Under the pieces are notes generated by a model. That model did not search any database and was not told the origin of the DNA. It saw only the letters and a program-made list of their open reading frames with translations. Positions 33,131-44,365 of a DNA stretch of 64,000 bases are shown here, one piece after another. This stretch comes from Streptomyces leeuwenhoekii. GTDB lineage: Bacteria; Actinomycetota; Actinomycetes; Streptomycetales; Streptomycetaceae. The translations under genes and the position numbers were made by a program. Every line of letters starts with the position of its first letter. The stretch's first letter is position 1. The stretch is from positions 1,798,001 to 1,862,000 of the forward strand of contig NZ_LN831790.1 of NCBI RefSeq assembly GCF_001013905.1, read 5' to 3'.

Positions 33131-34594
33131 ATGTCGCAGCGCGTGCTCACGACAGAGTCCGGCGCCCCGGTCGCCGACAACCAGAACTCCGCCACCGCCG
33201 GCGTCGGCGGCCCGCTCCTGCTCCAGGACCAGCACCTCCTGGAGAAGCTCGCGCGATTCAACCGCGAGCGCATCCCGGAGCGCGTGGTGCACGCCCGAGG
33301 CTCCGGTGCCTACGGCCACTTCGAGGTGACCGACGACGTCACCGACTACACCCACGCCGACTTCCTGAACACGGTGGGCAAGCGCACCGAGGTCTTCGTG
33401 CGCTTCTCGACGGTGGCCGACAACCTCGGCGGCGCGGACGCCGTGCGCGACCCACGCGGTTTCGCGGTGAAGTTCTACACCCAGGAAGGCAACTACGACC
33501 TGGTCGGGAACAACACCCCGGTCTTCTTCATCAAGGACCCGATCAAGTTCCCCGACTTCATCCACTCCCAGAAGCGCGACCCGTTCACCGGCAAGCAGGA
33601 GCCGGACAACGTCTGGGACTTCTGGGCCCACTCCCCCGAGGCCACCCACCAGGTGACCTGGCTGATGGGCGACCGCGGCATCCCGGCGTCCTACCGCCAC
33701 ATGAACGGCTACGGCTCGCACACCTACCAGTGGACCAACAGCCGGGGCGAGGCCTACTTCGTCAAGTACCACTTCAAGACGAACCAGGGCATCCGCTGCC
33801 TGTCCACCGAGCAGGCCCAGGAGATCGCGGGCAAGGACCCCAACTCCCACCAGACCGACCTGCTCCAGGCCATCGAGCGCGGGGTGCACCCGTCCTGGAC
33901 CCTCTACGTCCAGCTCATGCCGGCGGCCGAGGCGGCCGACTACCGCTTCAACCCGTTCGACCTGACCAAGGTGTGGCCGCACAAGGACTACCCGCTCAAG
34001 CGGGTGGGCCGCCTGGTGCTGGACCGCAACCCGGACAACGTCTTCGCCGAGGTCGAGCAGGCCGCGTTCTCCCCGAACAACTTCGTCCCGGGCATCGGCC
34101 CCTCCCCCGACAAGATGCTCCAGGGCCGTCTGTTCGCCTACGCGGACGCCCACCGCTACCGCCTGGGCGTCAACCACACCCAGCTCGCGGTGAACGCCCC
34201 CAAGGCCGTGCCCGGTGGCGCGAGCAACTACGGCCGCGACGGTCTCATGGCGTCCAACCCCCAGGGCCGGTACGCCAAGAACTACGAGCCCAACTCCTAC
34301 GACGGCCCGGTCGAGACCGGCCGCCCGCTGTCGGCGCCGCTCCCCGTCTCCGGCCACACCGGTACCCACGCGGCCCCGCAGCACACCAAGGACGACGACT
34401 TCTTCCAGGCAGGCGAGCTGTACCGCCTGATGACGGAGGAGGAGAAGCGGCGTCTGATCGCCAACATCGCCGGCGGCCTGTCGCAGGTCTCCCGCGACGA
34501 CGTGATCGAGAAGAACCTGGCCCACTTCCACGCCGCCGACACCGAGTACGGCAAGCGCGTGGAGGAGGCGGTCCGCGCCCTGCGCGAGGACTGA
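33131..34594 (+). CDS. Monofunctional haem catalase, small-subunit type
   Basis: 487 aa. Active-site His54 in [12 protein letters not shown], Asn in [10 protein letters not shown] near 127, and the proximal haem ligand Tyr337 in [14 protein letters not shown]. Size and the absence of a flavodoxin-like C-terminal domain place it with small-subunit catalases. It converts H2O2 to water and oxygen in the cytoplasm. GGAAGG precedes ATG 33131. The promoter shares a 19-bp operator with the uricase operon, indicating that it is matched to H2O2 released by urate oxidation. Strong codon bias suggests high expression. Confidence 0.96.
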   Translation: MSQRVLTTESGAPVADNQNSATAGVGGPLLLQDQHLLEKLARFNRERIPERVVHARGSGAYGHFEVTDDVTDYTHADFLNTVGKRTEVFVRFSTVADNLGGADAVRDPRGFAVKFYTQEGNYDLVGNNTPVFFIKDPIKFPDFIHSQKRDPFTGKQEPDNVWDFWAHSPEATHQVTWLMGDRGIPASYRHMNGYGSHTYQWTNSRGEAYFVKYHFKTNQGIRCLSTEQAQEIAGKDPNSHQTDLLQAIERGVHPSWTLYVQLMPAAEAADYRFNPFDLTKVWPHKDYPLKRVGRLVLDRNPDNVFAEVEQAAFSPNNFVPGIGPSPDKMLQGRLFAYADAHRYRLGVNHTQLAVNAPKAVPGGASNYGRDGLMASNPQGRYAKNYEPNSYDGPVETGRPLSAPLPVSGHTGTHAAPQHTKDDDFFQAGELYRLMTEEEKRRLIANIAGGLSQVSRDDVIEKNLAHFHAADTEYGKRVEEAVRALRED

Positions 34595-34605
34595 CACCGG
34601 CTCGT

Positions 34606-34638
34606 GTACGGACCCCGGCGGGGAGGCCGGGTCCGTAC
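34606..34638 (+). terminator. Catalase terminator
   Basis: GTACGGACCCCGGC pairs with GCCGGGTCCGTAC with a single bulged C, 12 nt past the stop codon. Confidence 0.75.
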
Positions 34639-34935
34639 GCGTGGCCCGCGGCACCGGCGGCCCGGATGAGGGGTGGCCGACCGGCCCGCCGCGGGCAGGA
34701 CGAGGACCGCGGCGGCCTGCGAGCCAGTGCGGTGGTGAAGGGCCCGGAGTCTCCTCCTTCGACCTGAGGGGGAGGAGACCCGGTCCCGTCGCAGCCGCCG
34801 CGGTCCCCGCCATGTGCCCCGCCCAGGGGCCCCACCAAACTCCGTCCGGCGGCGCGAATGTCCTGTCGCGCCCAGTCTCGCGCCGTCGGACGGCCAGCGT
34901 GCGCACCCCGCACGTGAACGCAGCCCTCACCGGCC

Positions 34936-34975
34936 AGGAGCGCCGGATGCGGACGGTCCCGCATCCGGCGCTCCT
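34936..34975. terminator. Isolated strong hairpin
   Basis: AGGAGCGCCGGATGCGG and its exact complement, 17-bp arms with loop ACGGTC. It lies 340 bp after catalase and 200 bp before the next gene. Confidence 0.6.
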
Positions 34976-35011
34976 CTGCGTGTTCCCGGGGGTTCCCGGC
35001 GCGCGCCGACG

Positions 35012-35031
35012 CCTACGGCAGCCGCCGTAGG
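35012..35031. terminator. Small hairpin
   Basis: CCTACGGC-AGCC-GCCGTAGG, perfect 8-bp arms, upstream of the 35177 gene. Confidence 0.35.
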
Positions 35032-35176
35032 CCCGCTACGGCACCCTCAAACCAACCTCTGAAACGGGCCCCGTCCGGCATGGACCGCCCCCGGCCGCGG
35101 GCACATACCCGTCACACGGGACCCGCCGGCACGGGGGCGGCGGGCCCCGTGCACCACGGGGCACGGGGGTGCTGTC

Positions 35177-35833
35177 ATGGACGACGGGGGCACGGCGTTC
35201 CGGCTGACGCCGTACGAGATCGCGCTGCTGCGGGGCGGACCGCCGGCCGCCGTCACGGTCGCCGTGGTCGCCCTGCACCTGCGGGGCGCTGTCGGCGCCG
35301 GACCGCCGGGCACGGTCCGCAGGACGAGCACGAACGCCGCGGACGCCGAACGGCCCCCGCGCCCGCTCCCGCCGCTGGAGCGCGCCGTGCTCGACTGCCT
35401 GGACGAGCGCGACGAGCTGGACGAGCCGGCCGGCCTGCGGGAGATCGCCGCCCACCCGTCGGTGCGCCTGGCGGTGGCCGGGCTGCGCACCGGTCTGACG
35501 GCGGCGGGGCTGCTGCGGACGGTCCTGCCGGCCCCGACCCGCGCCGCCCGCCGCCTGCTGCGGGACCTTTCGGAGCGGCACGCGCCGCCCTCCGCCCGGC
35601 ACGGACTGACCGAGGACGGCAAGCTGCTCGCCGTGGCGCTGCACGGGAAGGCGGCCCTGCGGGTGCTGGTACCGCGCTTCGCCCTGCGGGCGGGGCTGAC
35701 CGAGCGGGTCGAGGTCGGCGGCAAGCGGCTCCTGGGACACTCCCCGCGCAACCTCGCCCCGGGCGACGGCGACGGCACCCTCGCCCCGCACTGGTGCGGC
35801 GACGGAGGGGGAGGCGGCTCCGCCGGGGACTAG
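35177..35833 (+). CDS. TIGR04222-like hypothetical protein
   Basis: 218 aa. The N terminus FRLTPYEIALLRGGPPAAVT followed by VAVVALHLRGAV resembles the start of TIGR04222-domain proteins, usually membrane proteins of unknown function; here the following hydrophobic helices are largely missing and the rest is basic and helical (LPPLERAVLDCLDERDEL, HGLTEDGKLLAVALHGKAAL), ending in a Gly-rich tail. It may therefore be a truncated soluble relative. ATG 35177 has a G-rich stretch upstream. No catalytic motif is seen. It is not obviously connected to the purine genes around it. Confidence 0.65.
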   Translation: MDDGGTAFRLTPYEIALLRGGPPAAVTVAVVALHLRGAVGAGPPGTVRRTSTNAADAERPPRPLPPLERAVLDCLDERDELDEPAGLREIAAHPSVRLAVAGLRTGLTAAGLLRTVLPAPTRAARRLLRDLSERHAPPSARHGLTEDGKLLAVALHGKAALRVLVPRFALRAGLTERVEVGGKRLLGHSPRNLAPGDGDGTLAPHWCGDGGGGGSAGD

Positions 35834-36250
35834 GGTCGTTCGTTTGGATCAGGCCGGATCAGGGAGCGGGGTCTGGTGCCGTGCATCGCAAGGCGGAGGA
35901 GGGCGCCATGGCGGAGCGATGGCAACCGACGACGACGCGGCGGTGGGGGTCCCTCCCGCGTGAGCGAAGCCGAGCGTGGGGGAAGGGTGCCAGACCCCGC
36001 GAGCCCGGCATGATCCAGACGAGAGGCCCAGTGCCGCTGATGGCGCCGTCGAAGGCGCGGCCGCAGGGCGGTGGACGCGGGTCACCCCTGATGCGTTGCT
36101 GCCCGAGCGCCCGATGGTCGATCCGTCGCGCCCGCCGGGTGGCCAACGGTTCGCGTCAACGACTGGATCGTGTTCGCCGAACTGCCGCGGCTCCCGCGGT
36201 TCGGCTGCTCCTGTGGAATAGCCGGGGGCCGGGCTCCCGTTGCCACGGGC
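35834..36250. other. Gene-free stretch, 417 bp
   Basis: It contains the dispersed repeat at 35944-35990 and short inverted repeats such as CCGCGG-CTC-CCGCGG. Frames here lack ribosome sites. It could hold remnants of a decayed gene, but I cannot identify one. Confidence 0.5.
35944..35990. repeat. Second copy of dispersed GC-rich palindromic repeat
   Basis: GGGGGTCCCTCCC, then GAGCGAAGCCGAGCG and TGGGGGAAGGG; imperfectly palindromic and similar to the copy at 25180-25229. Confidence 0.5.
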
Positions 36251-37126
36251 ATGACGACGAACGCGCCGCGGCCCGAGGTGCTGCGGTACACCGCCTTCTC
36301 CAGCGCCCCCGACGGCGGAAACCCCGCCGGTGTTGTGCTGGACGCCACCGCCCTGGACGACAGCGACATGCTCGCCATCGCCGCCGAGCTCGGATACTCG
36401 GAGTCCGCGTTCCTGACCGCGCCCCCGGAAGGCTTCGGCGGCCAGGAGGCGCGGGCGTACAGCATCCGCTACTTCAGCCCCAAGGCCGAGGTTCCGTTCT
36501 GCGGGCACGCCACCGTCGCGACCGCCGTCGCGCTCGCCGAGCGGACAGGCCCAGGGAAGCTGGTGTTCGCGACGCGCGCCGGCACCGTGCCGGTGGAGGT
36601 GACCGAGGACGGCGGGACGTTCAGGGCCACGCTCACCAGCGTCGAACCACACATCGAGGAGATCGCCGACGCCGACCTCACGGAGGCACTCGCCGCGCTC
36701 GGCTGGCCGGCCGCCGATCTCGACCCGGCCTTCCCGCCCCGGATCGCGTTCGCCGGCGCCCGCCATCTCGTCCTCGCGGCGGCGACGCGCGAGCGCCTCG
36801 CCGATCTCGCGTACGACTTCGCACGCCTCGAACTCCTGATGCAACGGCTGGACCTGACCACGGTTCAGTTGGTGTGGCGGGAGGCGGCCACCGTCTTCCA
36901 CGTCCGCGACCCGTTCCCCGTCGGCGGCGTCGTCGAGGACCCGGCGACCGGCGCCGCGGCCGCCGCGTTCGGCGCGTACGCCCGTGAGCTCGGCCTGGTC
37001 CCCGAGGACGCCGTCCTCACCCTGCACCAGGGCGAGGACCTGGGCCGCCCTGGCGAACTCACGGTGACGCTTCGCGAGGGCGACCCGCGCGTCCGCGTCA
37101 GCGGCGCGGGAACTCGCATCGGCTGA
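36251..37126 (+). CDS. PhzF-family isomerase/epimerase-like protein
   Basis: 291 aa. Typical PhzF pattern: an N-terminal strand RYTAFSSAPDGGNPAGVVLD, a catalytic Glu in YSESAFLTAP, FSPKAEVPFCGHATVATAVA (the GHAT signature) and the second-half GGVVEDPATGAAAAAFGAY. The diaminopimelate-epimerase-like fold performs isomerisations or hydration-type reactions on small molecules; the substrate of this copy is unknown. ATG 36251 lacks a clear Shine-Dalgarno sequence. It is convergent with glyoxylate carboligase across a strong terminator. Confidence 0.9.
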   Translation: MTTNAPRPEVLRYTAFSSAPDGGNPAGVVLDATALDDSDMLAIAAELGYSESAFLTAPPEGFGGQEARAYSIRYFSPKAEVPFCGHATVATAVALAERTGPGKLVFATRAGTVPVEVTEDGGTFRATLTSVEPHIEEIADADLTEALAALGWPAADLDPAFPPRIAFAGARHLVLAAATRERLADLAYDFARLELLMQRLDLTTVQLVWREAATVFHVRDPFPVGGVVEDPATGAAAAAFGAYARELGLVPEDAVLTLHQGEDLGRPGELTVTLREGDPRVRVSGAGTRIG

Positions 37127-37465
37127 AAGCCCGCGCGGGTGGGCGGGCCCTCAGGGGCGTCGCTTCGGGCGGTGGTCCCAGCGGTGGCCGGTCGGGGTTC
37201 TTCGGACCGGGCCGACGAGCCCGACGATCCGATCCCAGGATCCCTGCGCGATGTGCCCGAGCCCGACGAGCGGAACCCCGCATCCTCGCGCGCCGTGGGG
37301 TGTCCGCCGCACACGCCGACGGGCGGCCCCCTCGTGCGAGGGGGCCGCCCGTCGGACCGTGCGGCGGCGTCGTCCGTGACCCGTCCCGCCCGGCCCGGCG
37401 GGTCGTCCGCCCGGACCGGTGGTCCGGACCCGCGGAGCGGCGGACCGCCGAGTCGCGGTGGCCGG
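37127..37465. other. Intergenic region between convergent genes, 339 bp
   Basis: Apart from the perfect hairpin at 37317-37354 and shorter GC stem-loops near 37390-37430 I see no gene. Confidence 0.6.
37317..37354. terminator. Perfect bidirectional terminator
   Basis: 18-nt left arm (37317-37334) and its exact complement (37337-37354) separated by only two bases, so the tip pairs open to a small loop. Confidence 0.8.
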
Positions 37466-39250
<1,785 letters not shown>

Positions 39251-39318
39251 CGAGTACTCCTGCTTCGGCTGCCGGATTCGCACTCCCGTCGCGCCCCGCG
39301 GTGAGCAATTCCGTAGCG

Positions 39319-39346
39319 ATTCCTGAAGGAATTCCACAGTGTGGAA
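39319..39346. promoter_or_regulatory. Two adjacent palindromes upstream of gcl
   Basis: ATTCCT-GA-AGGAAT (39319-39332) is joined to TTCCACA-G-TGTGGAA (39332-39346). Both fit the TTCC...GGAA class found before hyi and catalase, 70-100 bp upstream of the gcl start. Confidence 0.65.
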
Positions 39347-39526
39347 ATTAACTTCTACGATCTGGAAGTAAATGTAGGGGTGTCGTCGAAGGCCGTCAAG
39401 AGACGGCGGGCGAGGGCGCAGGCGGCGATTGGGACGGAGGTCCGCCGTCCGGCTCGCCTCTTGCGCCCCGACGGGAGCCGGCCACCGGGCCGTCCGCCGT
39501 GCGGCCGGGTGGCCGGGACGGCTGAC

Positions 39527-39532
39527 TACCCT
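39527..39532 (+). promoter_or_regulatory. -10 element for leaderless PucR gene
   Basis: TACCCT lies six bases before GTG 39539 and no ribosome site is present. Confidence 0.4.
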
Positions 39533-39538
39533 GCTCCG

Positions 39539-41191
39539 GTGGACGACTTCACATGTGACTCCCCCACCGTGGACGCCCTGGCCCGCCGGCTCTCCGCGCC
39601 GGCCGGGACCCTGCCGCCCCGGTGCGGTCCGGCCGGCCGGGACTTCGGCGACGTGGTCATCGCCGGGCCGGGCGAGCCGCTCGACTTCGTGGCCGGGTCG
39701 CTGGTCCTCGCGGTGGGGGCGCGCGGCCCCGAGGCGGCGGCCATGGTCGCGGCGGCCGGTGCGGCGGGCGCCGCCGCCGTCGCCGTGCGGGTCACCGGCG
39801 CGCGCCTTCCGGCGCCGATGCGCACGGCGGCCGAGGTTGCCCGCGTCGCGGTGCTGGGGGTGGCCGCCGGGCTGCGCTGGGACCGAGTGGAGGCCGAGGC
39901 GCGGGCCATGGTGGCGTGCGGCGCCGAACCGGGCCCGGACCGCGGCGGCGACCTGTTCTCCCTCGCCCACATCGTGGCGGCCCTGACCCACGGCGTCGTC
40001 AGCATCGAGGACGCGGCGCACCGGGTGGTGGCGTACGCCGGATCCGGTGAGGAGGCCGACGAGTTGCGGCGGCCGTCCATCCTCGGGCGCAGTTGCCCGG
40101 AGCCGTATCTGGCGCTGCTGCGGCGGCTCGGCGTCCATCGGCGGGTCCGCGAGAGCGACGAGGTGGTCCCGGTGGCGGAGCAGCCGGAGATGGGCGCGCG
40201 GCGGCGCCTGGTGATCGGGATCAACGCGGGGCGGCGTCCGCTGGGCACGATATGGGTGCAGGAAGGCGGCCGGCCGCTGGCCGAGCGCGCCCCGCAGATG
40301 CTGCGGGGCGCCGCCCGGCTCGCCGCCGCCCAGCTCGTCGACCACTACTTCCAGGGCGATGCCCGGGCCCGCCTCGCCTCCCGCGAGGAACTCAGCCACG
40401 CCCTGCTCACCGGCCGGTTCGACGCCGCCGCACTCGCCGCCCACCTGGGCATCGACCCGGACGCCGCCGCCGATGTCGTCGCCGTGGACCTGCGCGAGCT
40501 GCCGGGAGACATCGCGCGGGCGGACGCCGGGCGGGCGGAGGCGGCCGGGATCATGTCCGTGCACGCCGCCGCGCACCGCGCGAACGCCCTCGTCGTCCAC
40601 GCCTGCGGACAGCTCTACGCCATCCTGCCCGCGCCCGCCGCCGAACCGGCCGCGGACCCGGCGGAGCCGCTGCTGCGCTGGGCCGGCGACCTCGTCGCGA
40701 CGCTGCGCCGGCTGACCGGCACCGCGGTGCAGGCCGTCCTCGCCGGGCGGGCGGACCGGCTGGCGGACATCCCGGACGTCAAGCGCCGCGGCCATCAGGC
40801 GCTGCGGCTGCTCGCCCGCACCCCGGAGGTGCCCGTCGCCACCCACACCCGGCTGGCGCCCGCCCTGCTGGTGCGCGACACCCTGGACCTGCTCGCCGCC
40901 GCGCCCCGGGCCCGTTTCCCGGCCGTGGCGGCCCTGGTCGCCCACGACCGGGAACACGGCACCGACCTGGCCCGCTTGCTTCTGCTGTACCTGGACGCGT
41001 TCGGCGACGTGGGCGCCGCCGCGCGGCGGCTGACCGTGCACCCCAACACGCTGCGCTACCGCGTGCGCCGCGCGGTGGCGCTGACCGGCCTGGACCTGGA
41101 CGACCCCGAACACCGCCTGGCGGCGGCGCTCCAGTTGCGCCTGGACCTGGCGGCGCCGGACCGCGCGGCCGCGGCGTTCCCGCGCGGCTGA
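39539..41191 (+). CDS. PucR-family transcriptional regulator
   Basis: 550 aa. N-terminal ligand domain (about 25-130, [20 protein letters not shown]), a central GGDEF-like domain (about 280-400, [12 protein letters not shown] and LYAILPAP) and the C-terminal Puc[24 protein letters not shown]. The family controls purine and allantoin catabolism in Bacillus and actinobacteria. GTG 39539 is preceded by a -10 hexamer rather than a ribosome site, implying a leaderless mRNA; the frame upstream runs through the gcl operators. Divergent from gcl and upstream of an MFS transporter, either of which may be its target. Confidence 0.88.
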   Translation: MDDFTCDSPTVDALARRLSAPAGTLPPRCGPAGRDFGDVVIAGPGEPLDFVAGSLVLAVGARGPEAAAMVAAAGAAGAAAVAVRVTGARLPAPMRTAAEVARVAVLGVAAGLRWDRVEAEARAMVACGAEPGPDRGGDLFSLAHIVAALTHGVVSIEDAAHRVVAYAGSGEEADELRRPSILGRSCPEPYLALLRRLGVHRRVRESDEVVPVAEQPEMGARRRLVIGINAGRRPLGTIWVQEGGRPLAERAPQMLRGAARLAAAQLVDHYFQGDARARLASREELSHALLTGRFDAAALAAHLGIDPDAAADVVAVDLRELPGDIARADAGRAEAAGIMSVHAAAHRANALVVHACGQLYAILPAPAAEPAADPAEPLLRWAGDLVATLRRLTGTAVQAVLAGRADRLADIPDVKRRGHQALRLLARTPEVPVATHTRLAPALLVRDTLDLLAAAPRARFPAVAALVAHDREHGTDLARLLLLYLDAFGDVGAAARRLTVHPNTLRYRVRRAVALTGLDLDDPEHRLAAALQLRLDLAAPDRAAAAFPRG

Positions 41192-41215
41192 CGGCGCCCG
41201 CGGGCCCGGGCGGGC

Positions 41216-41261
41216 TGTCCGCGCGGACACCGCGACCGCCCCAGCGCTGTCCGGACGGACA
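41216..41261 (+). promoter_or_regulatory. Tandem 14-bp palindromes before the MHS transporter
   Basis: TGTCCGCGCGGACA (41216-41229) and TGTCCG-GA-CGGACA (41248-41261) share arms TGTCCG/CGGACA, with centres 32 bp apart (three helical turns). Good operators for a dimer pair; the PucR protein just upstream is a candidate binder. Confidence 0.65.
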
Positions 41262-41350
41262 AGATCGCCGCCTCGGGCGTCGGCTTATGTTCGCACCCTG
41301 TTCGCGTTCCGCGACGGCTCCCCGTCCCGCTTCACCCCCGGAGGACCGCC

Positions 41351-42688
41351 ATGCCTTCCCCCACGTCCCACGAAGCCCCCCGGCCGGCCCGGCCGGACGC
41401 CGCCGCAGCGGCCGGGACACCGCCGGACATGCGCCGGATCGCCACGGCCAGTTTCATCGGCACGGCCATCGAGTTCTACGACTACTACATCTACGGAACC
41501 GCCGCCGCGCTCGTCCTCGACGACGCCTTCTTCCCCGAACTGTCCGAGACGGCGGGCACCTTGGCCACGCTGTCCACCTTCGCCGTCGGCTTCGCCGCCC
41601 GCCCGCTGGGGGCCGCCGTCTTCGGCCACTTCGGCGACCGGGTCGGCCGCAAGGCCGTCCTCGTCGTCTCGCTGCTGATGATGGGCCTGTCCACCGGCCT
41701 GATCGGCCTCCTGCCCGGTTACGACACCCTGGGGGTGGCCGCACCGGTCCTGCTGGTGGTGCTGCGCCTGGTCCAGGGCCTGGGCCTGGGCGGCGAGTGG
41801 GGCGGCGCCGCGCTGCTCGCGGTCGAGCACGCGCCGCGGAACAAGCGCGGCCGGTACGCGGCGGCCGCCCAGATGGGCTCCCCCGTCGGTTACTTCGCCG
41901 CCACGCTCACCTTCCTGGTGATGTCGTCGGTGCTCGACGACGCCGCGTTCGACGGCTGGGGCTGGCGGGTCCCGTTCCTGATCTCCTTCGTCCTGGTGGC
42001 CGTCGGCCTGGTGATCCGTCTGCGCATCGCCGAGACCCCGGCGTTCGCGAAGGTCACCGAGCAGCGGGAGACCGCCAAGGCGCCGCTGCTGGAGGCGTTC
42101 CGGGTGCACCCGAGGGAGCTGCTGCTCGGCGCCGGCATGATCACGGTGGTGTACGTGATGTTCTACACGGCGGCCACGTACTGCATCACGTACACCACGG
42201 AGGACCTCGGCATCCCGAAGAACGACATGCTGCTGCTGACCCTGGTCGCGGTGACCGTCCTCGGTGTCTCCACCTATCTGGTCGCCCGCTGGTCCGACCG
42301 GGTCGGCCGCCGCCGGCTCATCATCGGCGGCACCCTGTTCGGGGCCGTGTGGGGCGCGGTCCTGTTCCCGCTGCTGGACACCGGCGACTACGTCCTGATC
42401 GCCGTGGCCCTCAGCGGCGCCCTGCTGTGCATGGGCATCATCTACGGGCCGATCGGCGCCTATCTGCCCGAGCTGTTCGGCACCCGGATGCGCTATTCCG
42501 GCGCCGGTTTCTCGTACAACCTGGGCGGCGTGCTCGGCGGCGCCGTCGCCCCGCTGGTGGTGACGGCGCTCGCCGAGAACTACAGCGCCACGGTGGGCGG
42601 CTGGTTCATGAGCGCGATGGCGCTGCTGTCCCTCGGGTGCGTGCTGGCGCTGCCGGAGACGCGGGACCGCGACCTCGACGCCGTGTGA
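41351..42688 (+). CDS. MFS transporter, metabolite:H+ symporter (MHS) family
   Basis: 445 aa with twelve predicted helices. MHS features: TASFIGTAIEFYDYYIYG at helix 1, the A-like motif GHFGDRVGRKAVL, RLVQGLGLGGEWGGA and a second GRRRLIIGGT loop. Relatives import proline, betaine, shikimate, citrate or alpha-ketoglutarate. The position behind a PucR regulator and glyoxylate genes suggests a carboxylate or ureide substrate, but this is inference. GGAGG sits 8 nt before ATG 41351. Tandem palindromes upstream indicate tight regulation. Confidence 0.9.
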   Translation: MPSPTSHEAPRPARPDAAAAAGTPPDMRRIATASFIGTAIEFYDYYIYGTAAALVLDDAFFPELSETAGTLATLSTFAVGFAARPLGAAVFGHFGDRVGRKAVLVVSLLMMGLSTGLIGLLPGYDTLGVAAPVLLVVLRLVQGLGLGGEWGGAALLAVEHAPRNKRGRYAAAAQMGSPVGYFAATLTFLVMSSVLDDAAFDGWGWRVPFLISFVLVAVGLVIRLRIAETPAFAKVTEQRETAKAPLLEAFRVHPRELLLGAGMITVVYVMFYTAATYCITYTTEDLGIPKNDMLLLTLVAVTVLGVSTYLVARWSDRVGRRRLIIGGTLFGAVWGAVLFPLLDTGDYVLIAVALSGALLCMGIIYGPIGAYLPELFGTRMRYSGAGFSYNLGGVLGGAVAPLVVTALAENYSATVGGWFMSAMALLSLGCVLALPETRDRDLDAV

Positions 42689-42705
42689 CGGCCGCCCGGC
42701 AGGGT

Positions 42706-42745
42706 GCGCCCGTCCCCGTCGCCCCGGGGTGAGGGGGCCGGGCGC
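42706..42745. terminator. Hairpin between convergent transporter and acyl-CoA synthetase
   Basis: GCGCCCG and CGGGCGC, with additional CCCC/GGGG pairing inside, in the 66-bp gap. Confidence 0.5.
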
Positions 42746-42754
42746 GCCCGCGGG

Positions 42755-44365
42755 TCACCCGGCGAACCTTTCCCGCAGTTCGACCTTGCGCACCTTGCCC
42801 GACACGGTCATCGGGAAGGAGTCGACGACCTCCAGACGGCTCGGGATCTTGTAGTGGGCGAGCCGGCCCGCGCAGAAGGAGCGCACCTCCTCCAGGGTGA
42901 GCGGATCGTCCGCGTCGCGCGGGACGACGCAGGCGAGCACCTCCTCGCCGTACCGCTCGTGCGGCACCCCGACGACCTGGACGTCCGCTATCTTCGGGTG
43001 GGCGTAGAGGAACTCCTCGATCTCGCGCGGGTAGACGTTCTCCCCGCCCCGGATGATCATGTCCTTGATGCGGCCGACGATCTCGACGTACCCGTCCTCG
43101 CGCATCACCGCGAGGTCCCCGGTGTGCATCCAGCGGCCGGCGTCCACGGCCTCGGCGGTCTTCTCCGGCTCGTTCCAGTAGCCGAGCATCACGCTGTAGC
43201 CGCGGGTGCGCAGCTCCCCGGCCGTGCCGCGCGGCAGGGTGACGCCGGTGGCCGGGTCGACGATCTTCACCTCGATGTGGGGCAGGACCCGGCCGACGGT
43301 CGCGGTGCGGTGTTCGAGGTCGTCCTCCCGGCGGGTCTGGAGGGACACCGGGGAGGTCTCCGTCATGCCGTAGCAGATGGAGACCTCCGCCATGTTCATC
43401 TCGGCGACCACCCGTTTCATCACCTCCACCGGGCAGGGCGAGCCCGCCATGATGCCGGTGCGCAGGGAGGACAGGTCGTACTCCGCGAAGCCGGGCAGGT
43501 CGAGTTCGGCGATGAACATGGTGGGGACGCCGTACAGGGAGGTGCACCGCTCCCGCTGCACGGCCTCCAGGGTGGCCTTCGGGTCGAAGGAGGGGGCCGG
43601 GATGACGATGCACGCGCCGTGGGAGGTGGCCCCGAGGTTGCCCATCACCATGCCGAAGCAGTGGTAGAACGGGACGGGCAGACAGACCCGGTCGTGCTCC
43701 GTGTAGCCGACCGTCCGGCCCACCCAGTAACCGTTGTTGAGGATGTTGTGGTGGGAGAGGGTGGCGCCCTTGGGGAAGCCGGTCGTGCCGGAGGTGTACT
43801 GGATGTTGACCGGGTCGTCGCAGCTCAGCTCGGCCTGCGCGGCGGCGAGCCGCTCGGCCGGTACCGAGGAGGCGGCCGCCGTCAGGGCGTCCCAGGTCGG
43901 GTCGCCGATGTAGACGGTCTCGCGCAACCCGGGGCAGCGGCCCCGTACTTGCTCCACCAGCGACCGGTAGTCGCTGCCCTTGTGCGCGAGCGAGGCGATC
44001 AGCAGGCGGATGCCGGACTGGTTGAGCACGTACTCCAGCTCGTGCGCCCGGTAGGCCGGGTTGACGTTCACCATGATCGCCCCGATGCGGGCGGTGGCGT
44101 ACTGCACCAGCACCCACTCCGGGCAGTTGACCGCCCAGATGCCGACCCGGTCGCCCTTGCCCACGCCCTTCGCCAGCAGCCCGCGCGCCACCTCGTCGAC
44201 CGCCGCGCCGAACTCGGCGTAGGTCCAGCGCCGCCCGGAGGCCACGTCGACCAGCGCCTCGCGGTCGGGGTACGCGGCGATCGTCCGGTCGAGGTTGGCG
44301 CCGATGGTGTCGCCGAGCAGCGGCGTGGTGCTGGTGCCGTGGGCGTACGACGGCTGCGGGGTCAC
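42755..44365 (-). CDS. AMP-forming fatty-acyl-CoA synthetase (FadD-like)
   Basis: 536 aa ANL superfamily. P-loop YTSGTTGFPKGATLSH, CYGMTETSPV, the adenylate-binding WMHTGDLA and hinge GRIKDMIIRGGENVYP, and the catalytic Lys in VSGKVRKVELRE. Activates medium or long acyl acids. GTG 44365 overlaps the TGA of the upstream synthetase gene (GTGA), so two different acyl-CoA synthetases are produced in a fixed ratio. Substrate not predictable. Confidence 0.93.
   Translation of the reverse strand: MTPQPSYAHGTSTTPLLGDTIGANLDRTIAAYPDREALVDVASGRRWTYAEFGAAVDEVARGLLAKGVGKGDRVGIWAVNCPEWVLVQYATARIGAIMVNVNPAYRAHELEYVLNQSGIRLLIASLAHKGSDYRSLVEQVRGRCPGLRETVYIGDPTWDALTAAASSVPAERLAAAQAELSCDDPVNIQYTSGTTGFPKGATLSHHNILNNGYWVGRTVGYTEHDRVCLPVPFYHCFGMVMGNLGATSHGACIVIPAPSFDPKATLEAVQRERCTSLYGVPTMFIAELDLPGFAEYDLSSLRTGIMAGSPCPVEVMKRVVAEMNMAEVSICYGMTETSPVSLQTRREDDLEHRTATVGRVLPHIEVKIVDPATGVTLPRGTAGELRTRGYSVMLGYWNEPEKTAEAVDAGRWMHTGDLAVMREDGYVEIVGRIKDMIIRGGENVYPREIEEFLYAHPKIADVQVVGVPHERYGEEVLACVVPRDADDPLTLEEVRSFCAGRLAHYKIPSRLEVVDSFPMTVSGKVRKVELRERFAG

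Larger units (their letters stand above)
34595..35176. other. Gene-free stretch, 582 bp
   Basis: It holds three hairpins (34606-34638, 34936-34975, 35012-35031) and no open frame with a convincing ribosome site. A 19-codon frame with two Cys codons (ATG near 34858) has no support beyond its existence. Confidence 0.55.

Noticed and set aside
39341..39538. PucR start at ATG 39341
   Set aside because: It would begin inside the operator palindromes and add 66 residues unlike the family; GTG 39539 fits a leaderless start.
39251..41230. Extension of glyoxylate carboligase upstream on the minus strand
   Set aside because: The extension is antisense to the PucR gene; MARM at 39250 has a ribosome site and matches the family N terminus.
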